Positions 24,647 through 35,367 are shown, counted from the first letter of the stretch. The stretch: 64,000 nt of DNA from Streptomyces sp. SID12488 (GCF_010548275.1 NZ_JAAGLT010000003.1:248001-312000), one strand, 5' to 3'. The notes: a model not told the origin generated them from the letters alone. Translations and numbers: made by a program.

Positions 24647-25366
24647 CTACGCCATCCAGAAGAAGACGGCCGTCATCCGCTTCTCCTCGATTGTCGTCCC
24701 GCAGTAACCGGTCGCGCTGTGCACGAGGTTGGCGTTGTAGAGGAGCAGGCGGTTGTACTTGTGCGGGACGCGTACGTCCTCCTCGAAGGCGTCCGGTGCC
24801 ACGAACCGGGTGCCCAGCGCCTCGACCAAATTGTTGTGCGGGGCTTGGACCGTGTTGCCGCCGAGCCGTCCGCCGGGCAGGGACTGGCGGAAGAAGCTGG
24901 TGCCGCAGTCCTTGGGGACGCCCGGGTTGAGGTAGAGCACGGCCGCGTACCGGCACAGTGCCCGTGAGTCCGTGTGCGGGCGGGGCGTGCTCTCACCCTC
25001 GCCGACCACCTGGACGCAGTTGTGGTTGAGGGTGCCGCCGCCGGGCGCCTTCTGCACCCAGAGTTCCTTCGCACCGGTCGCCTGCCTCACCAGCCGCTCG
25101 ATCCGCCCCAGCTCGGCTGGTTCGAGACCCGGCATGGCCCGCAGTCCGGGCCAGCTCTCCGAGGTGTACGGGTGGCCCTCGGTCCAGTCGTCCTTGGCGA
25201 GACACCGCTCCCGTACGGCGTCCACGCCGGGCAGGACGTCGTCGAGGACCCAGTAGTCGCGGCCCTTGGTGGGCTTGCGGTAGGGCAGCACGGGCAGCGG
25301 GGCACGGGAGGCATGGGCCGGGCGGGCGAGGGGCGCCCTGGGGGAAGAGGGTGGCTGTGGGGGCAT
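24647..25366 (-). CDS. DUF6445 family protein, copy 2
   Basis: A 239-residue protein, the full-length partner of copy 1 (17150-17851), encoded between two bmp genes on the opposite strand. It has the same HxD-like PRPHTDSRALCRYA and NANLVHSATGY segments suggestive of a 2-oxoglutarate/Fe(II) oxygenase fold. The two copies are in direct orientation about 7.5 kb apart and nearly identical at DNA level, including downstream sequence. Role unknown; its insertion in a nucleoside-uptake locus does not by itself show a link. Confidence 0.8.
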   Translation of the reverse strand: MPPQPPSSPRAPLARPAHASRAPLPVLPYRKPTKGRDYWVLDDVLPGVDAVRERCLAKDDWTEGHPYTSESWPGLRAMPGLEPAELGRIERLVRQATGAKELWVQKAPGGGTLNHNCVQVVGEGESTPRPHTDSRALCRYAAVLYLNPGVPKDCGTSFFRQSLPGGRLGGNTVQAPHNNLVEALGTRFVAPDAFEEDVRVPHKYNRLLLYNANLVHSATGYCGTTIEEKRMTAVFFWMA

Positions 25367-25631
25367 GGGCCAGAACGTAGGGCGGGCTTGGTTTTGCCTG
25401 TGTCTGCACTCGGTCAACCTTGTCCCGGCTTTGGTCAACCTTCGGTCAGCGATCAGTCGGTAGATGGTCAGCGGACCGCTGTCCCGGTGGCCCCGCATAC
25501 GCCCGGCCGGGCATTGTTCCTGCACATACGCCGTTTGCCTCCCACGATGGGCGCCCCGCTGTTCGTAGTGTGGGCCGCGACTGCGGCCACAGCTCGATAA
25601 CGGACCGGACAGTTGGGGTTTTCCGTCTGGT

Positions 25632-25643
25632 CTACGCGCGTTA
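25632..25643. promoter_or_regulatory. Nucleoside-regulon box, variant CTACGCGCGTTA
   Basis: Same 14-base core TCTACGCGCGTTAC as upstream of the first bmp gene; 53 bases before the ATG at 25697, a position suited to promoter control. Confidence 0.75.
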
Positions 25644-25696
25644 CGCTGCGGCGGAACCTGCGCCTGGTAGGCGCTTGCACAAAGGAGTACCTTCCC

Positions 25697-26749
25697 ATGC
25701 GCCGGCTGTCCCGAATCGCGGTTGCGGGTATCGCGTCCGCCACCCTCGCCGTCACTGCCTCTGCCTGCGGCAGCTCGTCCACCTCCTCGTCCTCCTCCAG
25801 CAGCGACAGCGCGGGCAAGGGTCTCGCCCTCGCCTACGACGTCGGCGGCAAGGGCGACCAGTCCTTCAACGACGCCGCGACCGCCGGCATGGACAAGGCC
25901 GACGCGGAGTTCGGCTACAAGAGCACCGCCGTCGAGCCGCAGGACGGCGAGTCCGACGCGGACAAGTCCCAGCGCCTGGAGCAGCTCGCCAAGCAGGGCT
26001 ACAACCCGGTGATCGGCGTCGGCTTCGCGTACGCGCCCGCCGTCAAGGAGGTCGCCGCCAAGTTCCCGAAGGTGACCTTCGGCGTCGTCGACGACGAGCA
26101 GATCACGGCCGACAACGTCGCGGACTTGGTCTTCACCGAGGAGCAGGGCTCCTACCTCGCCGGTGTCACGGCCGCCCTCACCACCAAGACGAACGTCGTC
26201 GGCTTCGTCGGCGGTGTGGACGTCCCGCTCATCCACAAGTTCGAGGCGGGCTTCAAGCAGGGCGTCGAGGACACCAAGAAGGGTGTCACGGTCAAGTCGC
26301 AGTACCTGACCGAGACCGCGCAGGAGGGCGGCTTCTCCAGCCCTGACAAGGGTGAGAACGCGGCCGAGGGTCAGATCGACGCCAAGGCGGACGTCGTCTA
26401 CGCCGCCGCTGGCCTCTCCGGCCAGGGTGTGATCAAGGCCGCCGCCGCGCACAAGATCTGGGCGATCGGTGTCGACTCGGACCAGTACAAGCAGGACGCG
26501 CTGGCCAAGTACAAGGACTCGATCCTGACGTCGGTCTTGAAGGACGTCGCCGGCGCCGTCTACAACCTGGCCAAGTCGGTCAAGGACGGCAAGCCCGAGA
26601 CCGGTGTGGTCCGTGCGGACCTCGCCTCGGGCGGTGTCGGCCTGGCCGACTCCAACCCGGTCTTCAAGGACAACGCCACCCTGCAGGCCGCGCTGACGAA
26701 GGCCGAGGCCGGCATCAAGGACGGTTCGATCAAGGTCAAGACCTCCTGA
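25697..26749 (+). CDS. BMP family nucleoside-binding lipoprotein, copy 2
   Basis: A 350-residue lipoprotein from ATG 25697 with AAAGGAG nine bases upstream. The signal ends AVTASAC, followed by a Ser-rich tether and the PnrA-like fold (LALAYDVGGKGDQSFNDA, GFVGGVDVPLIHKFEAGF, VVYAAAGLSGQGVIKAA). It is a close paralogue of copy 1 and the one nearest the transporter genes, so it is likely the main substrate-binding protein of that importer. Confidence 0.94.
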   Translation: MRRLSRIAVAGIASATLAVTASACGSSSTSSSSSSSDSAGKGLALAYDVGGKGDQSFNDAATAGMDKADAEFGYKSTAVEPQDGESDADKSQRLEQLAKQGYNPVIGVGFAYAPAVKEVAAKFPKVTFGVVDDEQITADNVADLVFTEEQGSYLAGVTAALTTKTNVVGFVGGVDVPLIHKFEAGFKQGVEDTKKGVTVKSQYLTETAQEGGFSSPDKGENAAEGQIDAKADVVYAAAGLSGQGVIKAAAAHKIWAIGVDSDQYKQDALAKYKDSILTSVLKDVAGAVYNLAKSVKDGKPETGVVRADLASGGVGLADSNPVFKDNATLQAALTKAEAGIKDGSIKVKTS

Positions 26750-26806
26750 CGTCGGAGGACTTGAGGGTGGTCAACGAGGCGCTGTAATCACAGCGTTACG
26801 GCCACG

Positions 26807-26846
26807 GAACGGGGTGCGGAAAGGATGGTCAATCCGCACCCCGTTC
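26807..26846 (+). terminator. Terminator after bmp copy 2
   Basis: GAACGGGGTGCGGA (26807-26820) and TCCGCACCCCGTTC (26833-26846) form a perfect 14-bp stem. A smaller hairpin CGCTGT-AATC-ACAGCG precedes it at 26780-26795. Together they separate bmp from the ABC operon, which therefore needs its own promoter. Confidence 0.8.
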
Positions 26847-26936
26847 GCGCGGCAGAATGCTCGGAACGGATCGGTACGGATCAATCAGTAAATGATCATG
26901 TGCGATCAGATCCGGGCACTATTTAAAGCAGGGGCG

Positions 26937-26948
26937 CTACGCGCGTAG
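26937..26948. promoter_or_regulatory. Nucleoside-regulon palindrome CTACGCGCGTAG
   Basis: Perfect 12-bp palindrome 29 bases before the ABC ATPase start. An A+T-rich TATTTAAA (26920-26927) just upstream is a candidate -10, which would place the box at or just after the transcription start, as for a repressor. Confidence 0.85.
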
Positions 26949-26977
26949 AGAGGCCCCCTTCTCAAGGAGAGTGCGCC

Positions 26978-28605
<1,628 letters not shown>

Positions 28606-28609
<4 letters not shown>

Positions 28610-29736
28610 AGAAGTTCGACAAGGAGCGACTGCTCCTCGCGCTGGCCGGGCCGGTCATCGCGCTCGTCGCGGCGATCGCCTTGACCTCGATCGTGCTCCT
28701 CGCCTCGGGCCGCAACCCGTTCGAGCCGTACTCCCTGATGCTGGAACAGGCGTCGTTCTCCGACGTCCAGGTCCTGATCGTCAACCAGGCGTCGATGTAC
28801 TACATCGCCGCCCTCGCGGTCGCCCTCGGCTTCCGTATGAACCTCTTCAACATCGGCGTCGACGGCCAGTACCGCCTCGGCGCGATGATGACCGCCGCCG
28901 TCGGCGCGAACGTCTCGCTGCCGGCCGTCCTTCAGATCCCCCTCCTCCTCCTGGTCGCCATGCTCACCGGCGCCTTCTGGGCCGGAATCGCGGGCGTCCT
29001 GAAGGTCACCCGGGGGGTCAGCGAGGTCGTCGCGACGATCATGCTCAACGCGATCGCCACCAGCCTCATCGGCTGGCTGATGCTCTCCGACAACCTGGGC
29101 GTACAGGTCGGCAACAACAACACGACCGGTGTGATGAAGGAGTCCGGCTGGGTCCCGGGCATCGACCTTGGCGCGGACGTCGGCGAGATCTACGGCCTGG
29201 TCTTCCTCGCCGTCCTCATGGGCGTCCTGTACTGGGCCGTCCTCAACCGCACCCGCTTCGGCTTCGACCTGCGCGCCACCGGCGAGTCCGAGTCCGCCGC
29301 CGCGGCCTCCGGCGTCGACGCCAAGCGCATGGTTCTCATCTCGATGCTGATCTCCGGCGGTGTGGCGGGCATGTCCGGTCTGCCTCTGCTGCTCGGCGAG
29401 GTCCACACCTACAGCCTGAGCTTCCCGGCGGGCCTCGGCTTCACCGCCATCGGCATCGCCCTCCTAGGCCGCAACAACCCCGGCGGCATCGCGTTCGCCG
29501 CCCTGCTGTGGGCCTTCCTCGACAAGGCGTCCCCTGCCCTCGACTACGCGACCCCGGTGGCGTACGAGAAGGAGATCGCCACCATCATGCAGGGCCTGAT
29601 CGTCTTCGCGGTCGTCATCTCGTACGAGGCCGTACGCCAGTGGGGCCTGCGCCGCCAGCAGCGTCAGGTGGGCGCCGAACTGGCCGCAGCCGCCGCCGAC
29701 AACCACACCACCCAGAAGGAGGTGGCGGCCCGATGA
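28606..29736 (+). CDS. Nucleoside ABC transporter permease 1
   Basis: A 376-residue BPD_transp_2 permease with about ten membrane helices. RMNLFNIGVDGQYRLGAM and GVSEVVATIMLNAIA are typical of the BmpB/NupP type. Start ATG overlaps the ATPase stop (ATGA). It forms a heterodimeric channel with the next gene product and imports nucleosides delivered by the Bmp lipoproteins. Confidence 0.93.
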
Positions 29737-30995
29737 GCACCCAGACCATCGCCAAGCCGCAGGCGCAGCAGCCCGGCAAGGGCAAACGCCGGATCTCGCT
29801 CCCGGTACTCCTGCTGATCATCGCGGGTGTGCTGATTCTGACGTCGGTCGTCCGCCTGATCACGGGCGCCGACGGCATCACCTCCACCGGCCAGATGTCG
29901 ACGGCGCTGCGGCTCGCCGTCCCGATCGGCCTCGCCGGTCTCGGCGGTCTGTGGGCCGAGCGCGCGGGCGTCGTCAACATCGGCCTCGAAGGCATGATGA
30001 TCCTCGGCACCTGGTTCGGTGCCTGGGCCGGCTACCAGTGGGGCCCGTGGGTGGGCATCATCTTCGGCATCCTCGGCGGTTGCCTCGGGGCCGTCCTGCA
30101 CGCCGTCGCGACGGTGACCTTCAACGTCAACCACATCGTCTCCGGTGTGGCCATCAACATCCTCGCCCTGGGCACCGCCCGCTACCTCTCGAAGTTCACC
30201 TTCGAGGAGGCTCAGGGGGGCTCCTCCAAACAGTCTCCGCCGATCGACTCCCTAGGCACCTTCGACATCCCAGGGCTGTCGGGCTGGCTGGACACGCTCA
30301 ACCAGAAGCACTGGTTCCTGATCTCCGACATCGGGGGCCTCCTCGGCGGTCTGGTCACCGACCTCTCCCCGCTGACGGTCATCGCGGTGGCCCTCGTACC
30401 CGCCAGCTGGTGGATCCTGTGGCGCACCGCCTTCGGCCTGCGACTGCGCTCCTGTGGTGAGAACCCGGTGGCCGCCGAGTCGCTCGGCGTCAACGTCTAC
30501 AAGTACAAGTACCTGGCCGTGATCATCTCGGGCGGCTTCGCCGGCCTCGGCGGCGCGTTCCTGTCGATCGTCGCCTCGAACGTGTACCTCGACGGCCAGA
30601 CTGCGGGGCGCGGCTACATCGGCCTCGCCGCGATGATCTTCGGCAACTGGATGCCGGGCGGACTCGCCCTCGGCGCGGGCTTGTTCGGCTACACCGACAG
30701 CCTCAACCTGCGCGGCGGCACGACCAACGTGCACGCGCTGATCCTGCTGCTGGCGATCCTGCTGGTGGTGGGCGCGGCCTACCTGGTGTGGAAGAAGCGG
30801 TACGTGCCCGCCGTCGTCACCGCGGTCATCTCGGTCGTGATGTTCTTCTGGTACGCCGACACGAACGAGGTCCCCCGCCAGCTCGTGACGGCGGCGCCCT
30901 ACATCGTGACCCTGCTGGTCCTCTCCTTCTCGGCGCAGCGCCTGCGGATGCCGAAGGCGGACGGCATGCCCTACCGAAGGGGCCAGGGCAAGTGA
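29733..30995 (+). CDS. Nucleoside ABC transporter permease 2
   Basis: A 420-residue BPD_transp_2 permease (BmpC/NupQ type). GGLWAERAGVVNIGLEGMMILG and GVNVYKYKYLAVIISGGFAGLGGAFLS are characteristic. The N-terminus has a basic cytoplasmic tail. It overlaps the upstream permease by four bases and the downstream deaminase by four bases (GTGA), so the operon is translationally coupled. Confidence 0.93.
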   Translation: MSTQTIAKPQAQQPGKGKRRISLPVLLLIIAGVLILTSVVRLITGADGITSTGQMSTALRLAVPIGLAGLGGLWAERAGVVNIGLEGMMILGTWFGAWAGYQWGPWVGIIFGILGGCLGAVLHAVATVTFNVNHIVSGVAINILALGTARYLSKFTFEEAQGGSSKQSPPIDSLGTFDIPGLSGWLDTLNQKHWFLISDIGGLLGGLVTDLSPLTVIAVALVPASWWILWRTAFGLRLRSCGENPVAAESLGVNVYKYKYLAVIISGGFAGLGGAFLSIVASNVYLDGQTAGRGYIGLAAMIFGNWMPGGLALGAGLFGYTDSLNLRGGTTNVHALILLLAILLVVGAAYLVWKKRYVPAVVTAVISVVMFFWYADTNEVPRQLVTAAPYIVTLLVLSFSAQRLRMPKADGMPYRRGQGK

Positions 30996-31390
30996 GCGTC
31001 GACGAGGTCGACTGGGAGAAGCTGCGGGCGGTGGCCCGGGACGCGATGTCCCGGGCGTACGCCCCCTACTCGGGTTACCCGGTCGGCGTCGCGGCCCTGG
31101 TCGACGACGGCCGCACGGTCTCGGGCTGCAACGTCGAGAACGCCTCGTACGGGATCGGGCTGTGCGCCGAGTGCGGCCTGGTCTCCCAGCTCCAGCTGAC
31201 CGGCGGCGGCCGGCTGACGCACTTCACGTGCGTGGACGGCAAGGGCGAGATCCTCGTCCCGTGCGGTCGCTGCCGGCAGCTGCTGTACGAGTTCGGCGGC
31301 GCGAGCCTGCTGCTGGAGACCCCGGCGGGCATCCTGCCCCTCTCGGAGATGCTCCCCCAGGCCTTCGGCCCGGACCATCTCACCAAGTAA
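30992..31390 (+). CDS. cdd: Cytidine deaminase
   Basis: A 132-residue homotetrameric-type cytidine deaminase that converts cytidine or deoxycytidine to uridine or deoxyuridine. GCNVENASYGIGLCAECG holds the catalytic Glu and first zinc Cys; VPCGRCRQLL holds the other two zinc Cys. GTG 30992 overlaps the permease stop. Being co-translated with the importer, it acts on freshly imported cytidine. A terminator follows immediately. Confidence 0.95.
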   Translation: MSVDEVDWEKLRAVARDAMSRAYAPYSGYPVGVAALVDDGRTVSGCNVENASYGIGLCAECGLVSQLQLTGGGRLTHFTCVDGKGEILVPCGRCRQLLYEFGGASLLLETPAGILPLSEMLPQAFGPDHLTK

Positions 31391-31398
31391 CTCCCGTA

Positions 31399-31439
31399 CG
31401 GCCCCCCGGAGTCGGTCGAATGCCCACTCCGGGGGGCCG
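31399..31439 (+). terminator. Terminator between cdd and deoA
   Basis: A 14-bp perfect stem (31399-31412 with 31426-31439) with a G+C-rich base starts 8 bases after the cdd stop. It implies partial or separate transcription of deoA, whose SD (GGAAGGA) lies further on; no regulon palindrome is seen in the 60-base gap. Confidence 0.75.
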
Positions 31440-31499
31440 CACAGTTCGCAGAACGACCGGTTCTCAGGACGACTGGAACCACCGGAAGGAAGCCAAGCC

Positions 31500-32783
31500 A
31501 TGGCCATGGACGTCATCTCCGTCATCCGCACCAAGCGGGACCGCGGTGAACTCAGCGACGAGCAGATCGACTGGGTCATCGACGCGTACACGCACGGCGT
31601 GGTCGCCGACGAGCAGATGTCCGCGCTCGCCATGGCGATCCTGCTGAACGGCATGAACCGCCGCGAGATCGCCCGCTGGACGGCGGCGATGATCGCGTCC
31701 GGCGAGCGCATGAACTTCGACGCCCTGTCCCGTCCGACGGCAGACAAGCACTCGACGGGCGGCGTCGGCGACAAGATCACCCTCCCGCTCGCCCCCCTGG
31801 TCGCTGCCTGCGGCGCCGCCGTACCGCAGCTCTCGGGCCGCGGCCTCGGCCACACGGGCGGCACGCTGGACAAGCTGGAGTCGATCCCGGGCTGGCGCGC
31901 ACTGCTGTCGAACGAGGAGATGCTGCACGTCCTGGACACGACCGGTGCGGTCATCTGCGCGGCGGGCGACGGCCTGGCCCCGGCCGACAAGAAGCTGTAC
32001 GCGCTGCGGGACGTCACCGGCACGGTGGAAGCCATCCCGCTGATCGCCTCCTCGATCATGTCGAAGAAGATCGCGGAGGGCACCGGCTCCCTGGTCCTGG
32101 ACGTGAAGGTGGGCACGGGCGCCTTCATGAAGACCATCGAGGACGCACGGGAACTGGCGTCCACGATGGTGGGCCTGGGTACTGATCATGGTGTTCGCAC
32201 GGTGGCCCTCCTCACCGACATGTCGACTCCGCTCGGCCTGACGGCCGGCAACGCGCTGGAGGTACGGGAGTCGGTCGAGGTCCTCGCGGGCGGCGGCCCC
32301 GCCGATGTCGTCGAGCTGACCCTCGCCCTGGCCCGCGAGATGCTGGACGCGGCCGGTGTTCGCGATGCCGACCCGGCGAAGGCGCTGGCCGACGGCTCGG
32401 CGATGGACGTGTGGCGCCGGATGATCGCGGCCCAGGGCGGCGATCCCGACGCCACCCTCCCCACATCGAAGGAACAGCACGTCATCAAGGCCCCGTCCTC
32501 GGGCGTCCTGACCCGCCTGGACGCGTACGGCGTCGGCGTCGCCGCCTGGCGGCTGGGCGCGGGGCGTGCACGCAAGGAGGACCCGGTGCAGGCGGGCGCG
32601 GGCGTCGAGCTGCACGCCAAGCCGGGCGACACGGTCACGGCGGGCCAGCCCCTGCTGACCCTCCACACGGACACCCCGGACCGCTTCGAGTACGCGCTCC
32701 AGGCGGTCGAAGGTTCGTACGACATCGGCGCGGCGGGCACGGACTTCGCGGCGGCGCCGGTGGTGCTGGAGCGCATCGCCTGA
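31500..32783 (+). CDS. deoA: Thymidine phosphorylase (pyrimidine-nucleoside phosphorylase)
   Basis: A 427-residue enzyme of the nucleoside phosphorylase II family that splits thymidine, deoxyuridine or uridine with phosphate to base plus (deoxy)ribose-1-phosphate. SRPTADKHSTGGVGDKITLPLAPLVAACG matches the phosphate and nucleoside site (broken here by its family signature S-T-G-G-x-G-D), GHTGGTLDKLESIPG is the second loop, and LVLDVKVGTGAFMKT the third. It follows the importer-cdd operon and supplies sugar phosphate for the deoC and phosphomutase steps encoded further right. Confidence 0.95.
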   Translation: MAMDVISVIRTKRDRGELSDEQIDWVIDAYTHGVVADEQMSALAMAILLNGMNRREIARWTAAMIASGERMNFDALSRPTADKHSTGGVGDKITLPLAPLVAACGAAVPQLSGRGLGHTGGTLDKLESIPGWRALLSNEEMLHVLDTTGAVICAAGDGLAPADKKLYALRDVTGTVEAIPLIASSIMSKKIAEGTGSLVLDVKVGTGAFMKTIEDARELASTMVGLGTDHGVRTVALLTDMSTPLGLTAGNALEVRESVEVLAGGGPADVVELTLALAREMLDAAGVRDADPAKALADGSAMDVWRRMIAAQGGDPDATLPTSKEQHVIKAPSSGVLTRLDAYGVGVAAWRLGAGRARKEDPVQAGAGVELHAKPGDTVTAGQPLLTLHTDTPDRFEYALQAVEGSYDIGAAGTDFAAAPVVLERIA

Positions 32784-32812
32784 GCCGGTAGCGGGGCGGA
32801 GCGAGCGTACGG

Positions 32813-32848
32813 GCGCCCGGGTGGGGGAGTGATCCCCTGCCCGGGCGC
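32813..32848. terminator. Hairpin between convergent deoA and AEC genes
   Basis: GCGCCCGGG (32813-32821) pairs with CCCGGGCGC (32840-32848) with extra G-C pairs inside the loop. It serves both convergent genes. Confidence 0.65.
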
Positions 32849-32859
32849 TGCTCGTTCGC

Positions 32860-33780
32860 TCAGCCCAGCAGGGCCGCGACGACCACCAGCACGGGTACGG
32901 CCAGGACGGTCGACAGCAGGATCGACTCGCGGGCCAGGGTCTCCCCCACGCGGTAGCGGCTCGCGTACGTGAAGAGGTTCTGGGCGGCGGGCAGGGCCGA
33001 GGTCACCACCACGTCGAGCAGGGGCGCGCCGTGCAGGCCGAAGACACTCGCGGCCAGCGCCCAGGCGACCACCGGCTGGCCCACCGACTTCAGGGCGACC
33101 GACAGCAGTACGGGAGTCCGCTCGGAGCCGCGCAACGGCCAGGTGCTGCCGGACAGTGAGATACCGAACGCCATCAGCACCGCCGGGACGGACATGTTGC
33201 CGATCAGGGTCAGCGGGTCCATCACCGGCGCGGGGACGGTCAGCCCCGTCGCCGCCACCAGCACCCCGGCGAGCGTGGCGACGGCGATGGGGTTGCGTAC
33301 CGGTGTGATCAACTGCCGCCACAGCGGCCCCTTCTCGCCGGTGCTCGTCAGATCGAGGACGGTCAGCGCGACCGGCGTGACCACGAGCAACTGGAACAGC
33401 AGTACCGGCGCGACGAGCGAGGCGTCCCCCAGCACGTACACAGCGATGGGGATACCGAGGTTGCCCGAGTTGACGTAACTGGAGCAGAGGGCGCCGATCG
33501 TCGTACGTCCGGCACCCCAGCGGCGTACGACGCCCACCGCGACGAAGACACTCGCCGCCGCGATCGTGCTCAGCGCGGTGACCAGGAGCCGGCTGGAGAA
33601 GATCACCGACAGGTCGGCCCGGGCGAGCATGGTGAACAGCAGAGCCGGGGTGGCCACATGGAAGGCGAGCTTGGTCAGGACCTCGCGTCCGTTGTCCCCG
33701 AGGTAGCCGCGCAGCCCGATCACATAGCCGACGCCGATGACCACCGCGATCACCGCGAACCCGGTCAGCACGCCCTGCAC
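32860..33780 (-). CDS. AEC family transporter (auxin efflux carrier-like)
   Basis: A 306-residue membrane protein with about ten helices and the central crossover segment YVNSGNLGIPIAVYVLG typical of the AEC family, plus SALPAAQNLFTYASRYRVG near the C-terminus. Bacterial members move small organic acids such as malate; the substrate here is unknown. GTG 33780 follows AGGAGG by four bases; GTG 33771 is an alternative. Confidence 0.88.
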   Translation of the reverse strand: MQGVLTGFAVIAVVIGVGYVIGLRGYLGDNGREVLTKLAFHVATPALLFTMLARADLSVIFSSRLLVTALSTIAAASVFVAVGVVRRWGAGRTTIGALCSSYVNSGNLGIPIAVYVLGDASLVAPVLLFQLLVVTPVALTVLDLTSTGEKGPLWRQLITPVRNPIAVATLAGVLVAATGLTVPAPVMDPLTLIGNMSVPAVLMAFGISLSGSTWPLRGSERTPVLLSVALKSVGQPVVAWALAASVFGLHGAPLLDVVVTSALPAAQNLFTYASRYRVGETLARESILLSTVLAVPVLVVVAALLG

Positions 33781-33979
33781 GGGACCTCCTTGGCGAGCCG
33801 GGAGGAAGGGAGGCCGTGGGGTATCGCGGGCGGGGACGGTTCGTGGGGCATACACGCAACCCTCCGGGGGAGGAGGGGCACGCGTCAAAGCGATCTCAAC
33901 GGGTGGGCTTCAGCGGGTGGGCTCAAACGCGCGAGCGATGAGTTACGGGCGGCCGTGCGGTCTACCGTTCGTGGACGCC

Positions 33980-34357
33980 ATGACACCCGCTGTACTCGTG
34001 CTGGCCGGCCCCGTCACCCGCGAAGGGGTGACGGGGCTGTGCGAGGACGTGCATGCCCTGTTGGTGACTGGGACCGGCGGTGGCGGTGGTGGTCGTGATC
34101 CGGTCGTGGTGTGCGATGTGGCCGGGCTGGGGCCGCCGGGCCTGGACACGGTGGAACTGCTGGCCCGGGTCCAGCTCACCGCCCGCCGGGCCGGAGGCCG
34201 GATACGCCTCCGGGACCCGGCGCCCGCCCTACTCGCCTTCCTGGACCTGGTCGGTCTCCGCTTCGACGTCGAGGGGGAGCGAGAGGGGAAGGCCGAACAG
34301 CGGGAACCAGCGCTTGGTGTCGAGGAAGCAGTGGAACCCGGTGATCCGGCCCTCTGA
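33980..34357 (+). CDS. STAS-domain protein (anti-sigma factor antagonist-like)
   Basis: A 125-residue protein whose first about 95 residues form a STAS-like fold: TPAVLVLAGPVTREGVTGL, VVVCDVAGLGPPGLDTVELLARVQLTARRAGG and LLAFLDLVGLRFDV. A Gly-run sits in the loop before the central strand. The last about 40 residues are encoded antisense to the 3' end of the sigma-factor gene (129-bp convergent overlap) and may be poorly constrained. A Ser or Thr for phosphorylation is not obvious in the usual DxSGxGxL position, which reads DVAGLGPPGL. ATG 33980 is chosen; GTG 33971 is possible. Confidence 0.65.
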   Translation: MTPAVLVLAGPVTREGVTGLCEDVHALLVTGTGGGGGGRDPVVVCDVAGLGPPGLDTVELLARVQLTARRAGGRIRLRDPAPALLAFLDLVGLRFDVEGEREGKAEQREPALGVEEAVEPGDPAL

Positions 34358-35269
34358 GATCTCCAGCACCTGGACCGCCCAGGGGGAGTAGCCGCCCGTC
34401 TCCTCGTCCGGCTTGTACTGGGCGAAGCCCGGCAGCCCGTTGACGGCGACCGGCACGAGGTGCGAGCCCGCGCAGGCGGCGCCGAGTGTCGTCATGAAGC
34501 CGGTGATGTCCTCCGGCCCGGTCAGCCACAGGTCGAACGGCGGCATCGTCATGACGGCGTCCTCGTGCAGCAGCGCGGTGAGCGCCGTCATGTCGTAGCC
34601 CTCGAACGCGGCGACATAGCGTTCGAGGAGCTTCTGTTGCTCTTCGCTGAGCGGGTCGGAGACGGCGGCACCGGCACCGACCCCGGCCGTGGCACTGTCC
34701 CGCTCGGCGAGGGTCGCCCGGGCCCGCTGGAGGGCACTGTTTACCGACACGACCGAGGTTTCGAGGAGCTCGGCGACCTCGCTCGCCTTCCAGGCCAGCA
34801 CCTCGCGGAGGATCAGCACGGCCCGTTGTTTCGCGGGGAGTTGCTGCAGGGCCGCCATGAAGGCGAGCCGCACGGACTCCTTGGCCACGGCGGCCTCCGC
34901 CGGGTCCTCGACGGTCGGCAGCACACGGGCGTCCGGCATCGGTTCCAGCCAGGTGTTGTCGGGGCGGGGAGAGAGGGCGGCCCGGGCGAGGGGGGTGGAG
35001 TCGGTGAGGTCCATGGGACGGGCGCGCTTGTTGCCGGCGGTCAGCATGTCCAGACAGACGTTGGTGGCGATCCGATACAGCCACGACCGCAGGCTCGACC
35101 GCCCCTCGAACTTCTCGTGGTTCCGCCAGGCGCGGACCATGGTGTCCTGCACGGCGTCCTCGGCCTCGAAGGAGGAGCCGAGCATGCGGTAGCAGTACCC
35201 GGTCAGTTCGACGCGGTGCCGTTCCAGTTGTACGTCGAGGTCTGTCGCAGTAGCCGTACTGTCACCCAT
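34229..35269 (-). CDS. ECF sigma factor with SnoaL-like C-terminal domain (SigG type)
   Basis: A 346-residue sigma factor. Region 2 is RMLGSSFEAEDAVQDTMVRAWRN and SSLRSWLYRIATNVCLDML; region 4 is LQQLPAKQRAVLILREVLAWKASEVAELLETSVVSVNSALQRAR. After residue 215 a SnoaL/NTF2-like domain follows (YVAAFEGYDMTALTALLHEDAVMTMPPFDLW), as in mycobacterial SigG and related groups where it controls sigma activity. No adjacent anti-sigma gene is visible. The ATG at 35269 is chosen over an upstream start whose extension is Arg/Trp-rich. Confidence 0.88.
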   Translation of the reverse strand: MGDSTATATDLDVQLERHRVELTGYCYRMLGSSFEAEDAVQDTMVRAWRNHEKFEGRSSLRSWLYRIATNVCLDMLTAGNKRARPMDLTDSTPLARAALSPRPDNTWLEPMPDARVLPTVEDPAEAAVAKESVRLAFMAALQQLPAKQRAVLILREVLAWKASEVAELLETSVVSVNSALQRARATLAERDSATAGVGAGAAVSDPLSEEQQKLLERYVAAFEGYDMTALTALLHEDAVMTMPPFDLWLTGPEDITGFMTTLGAACAGSHLVPVAVNGLPGFAQYKPDEETGGYSPWAVQVLEISEGRITGFHCFLDTKRWFPLFGLPLSLPLDVEAETDQVQEGE

Positions 35270-35367
35270 CGCCAACCCACCCCATGGCTGCCTTCGTCGC
35301 CACATGGCGACCCAACACGAAGAAAGCTAGCGCAGGGGACTGACAACGGCCCCGGGAGAAGGGTTTT

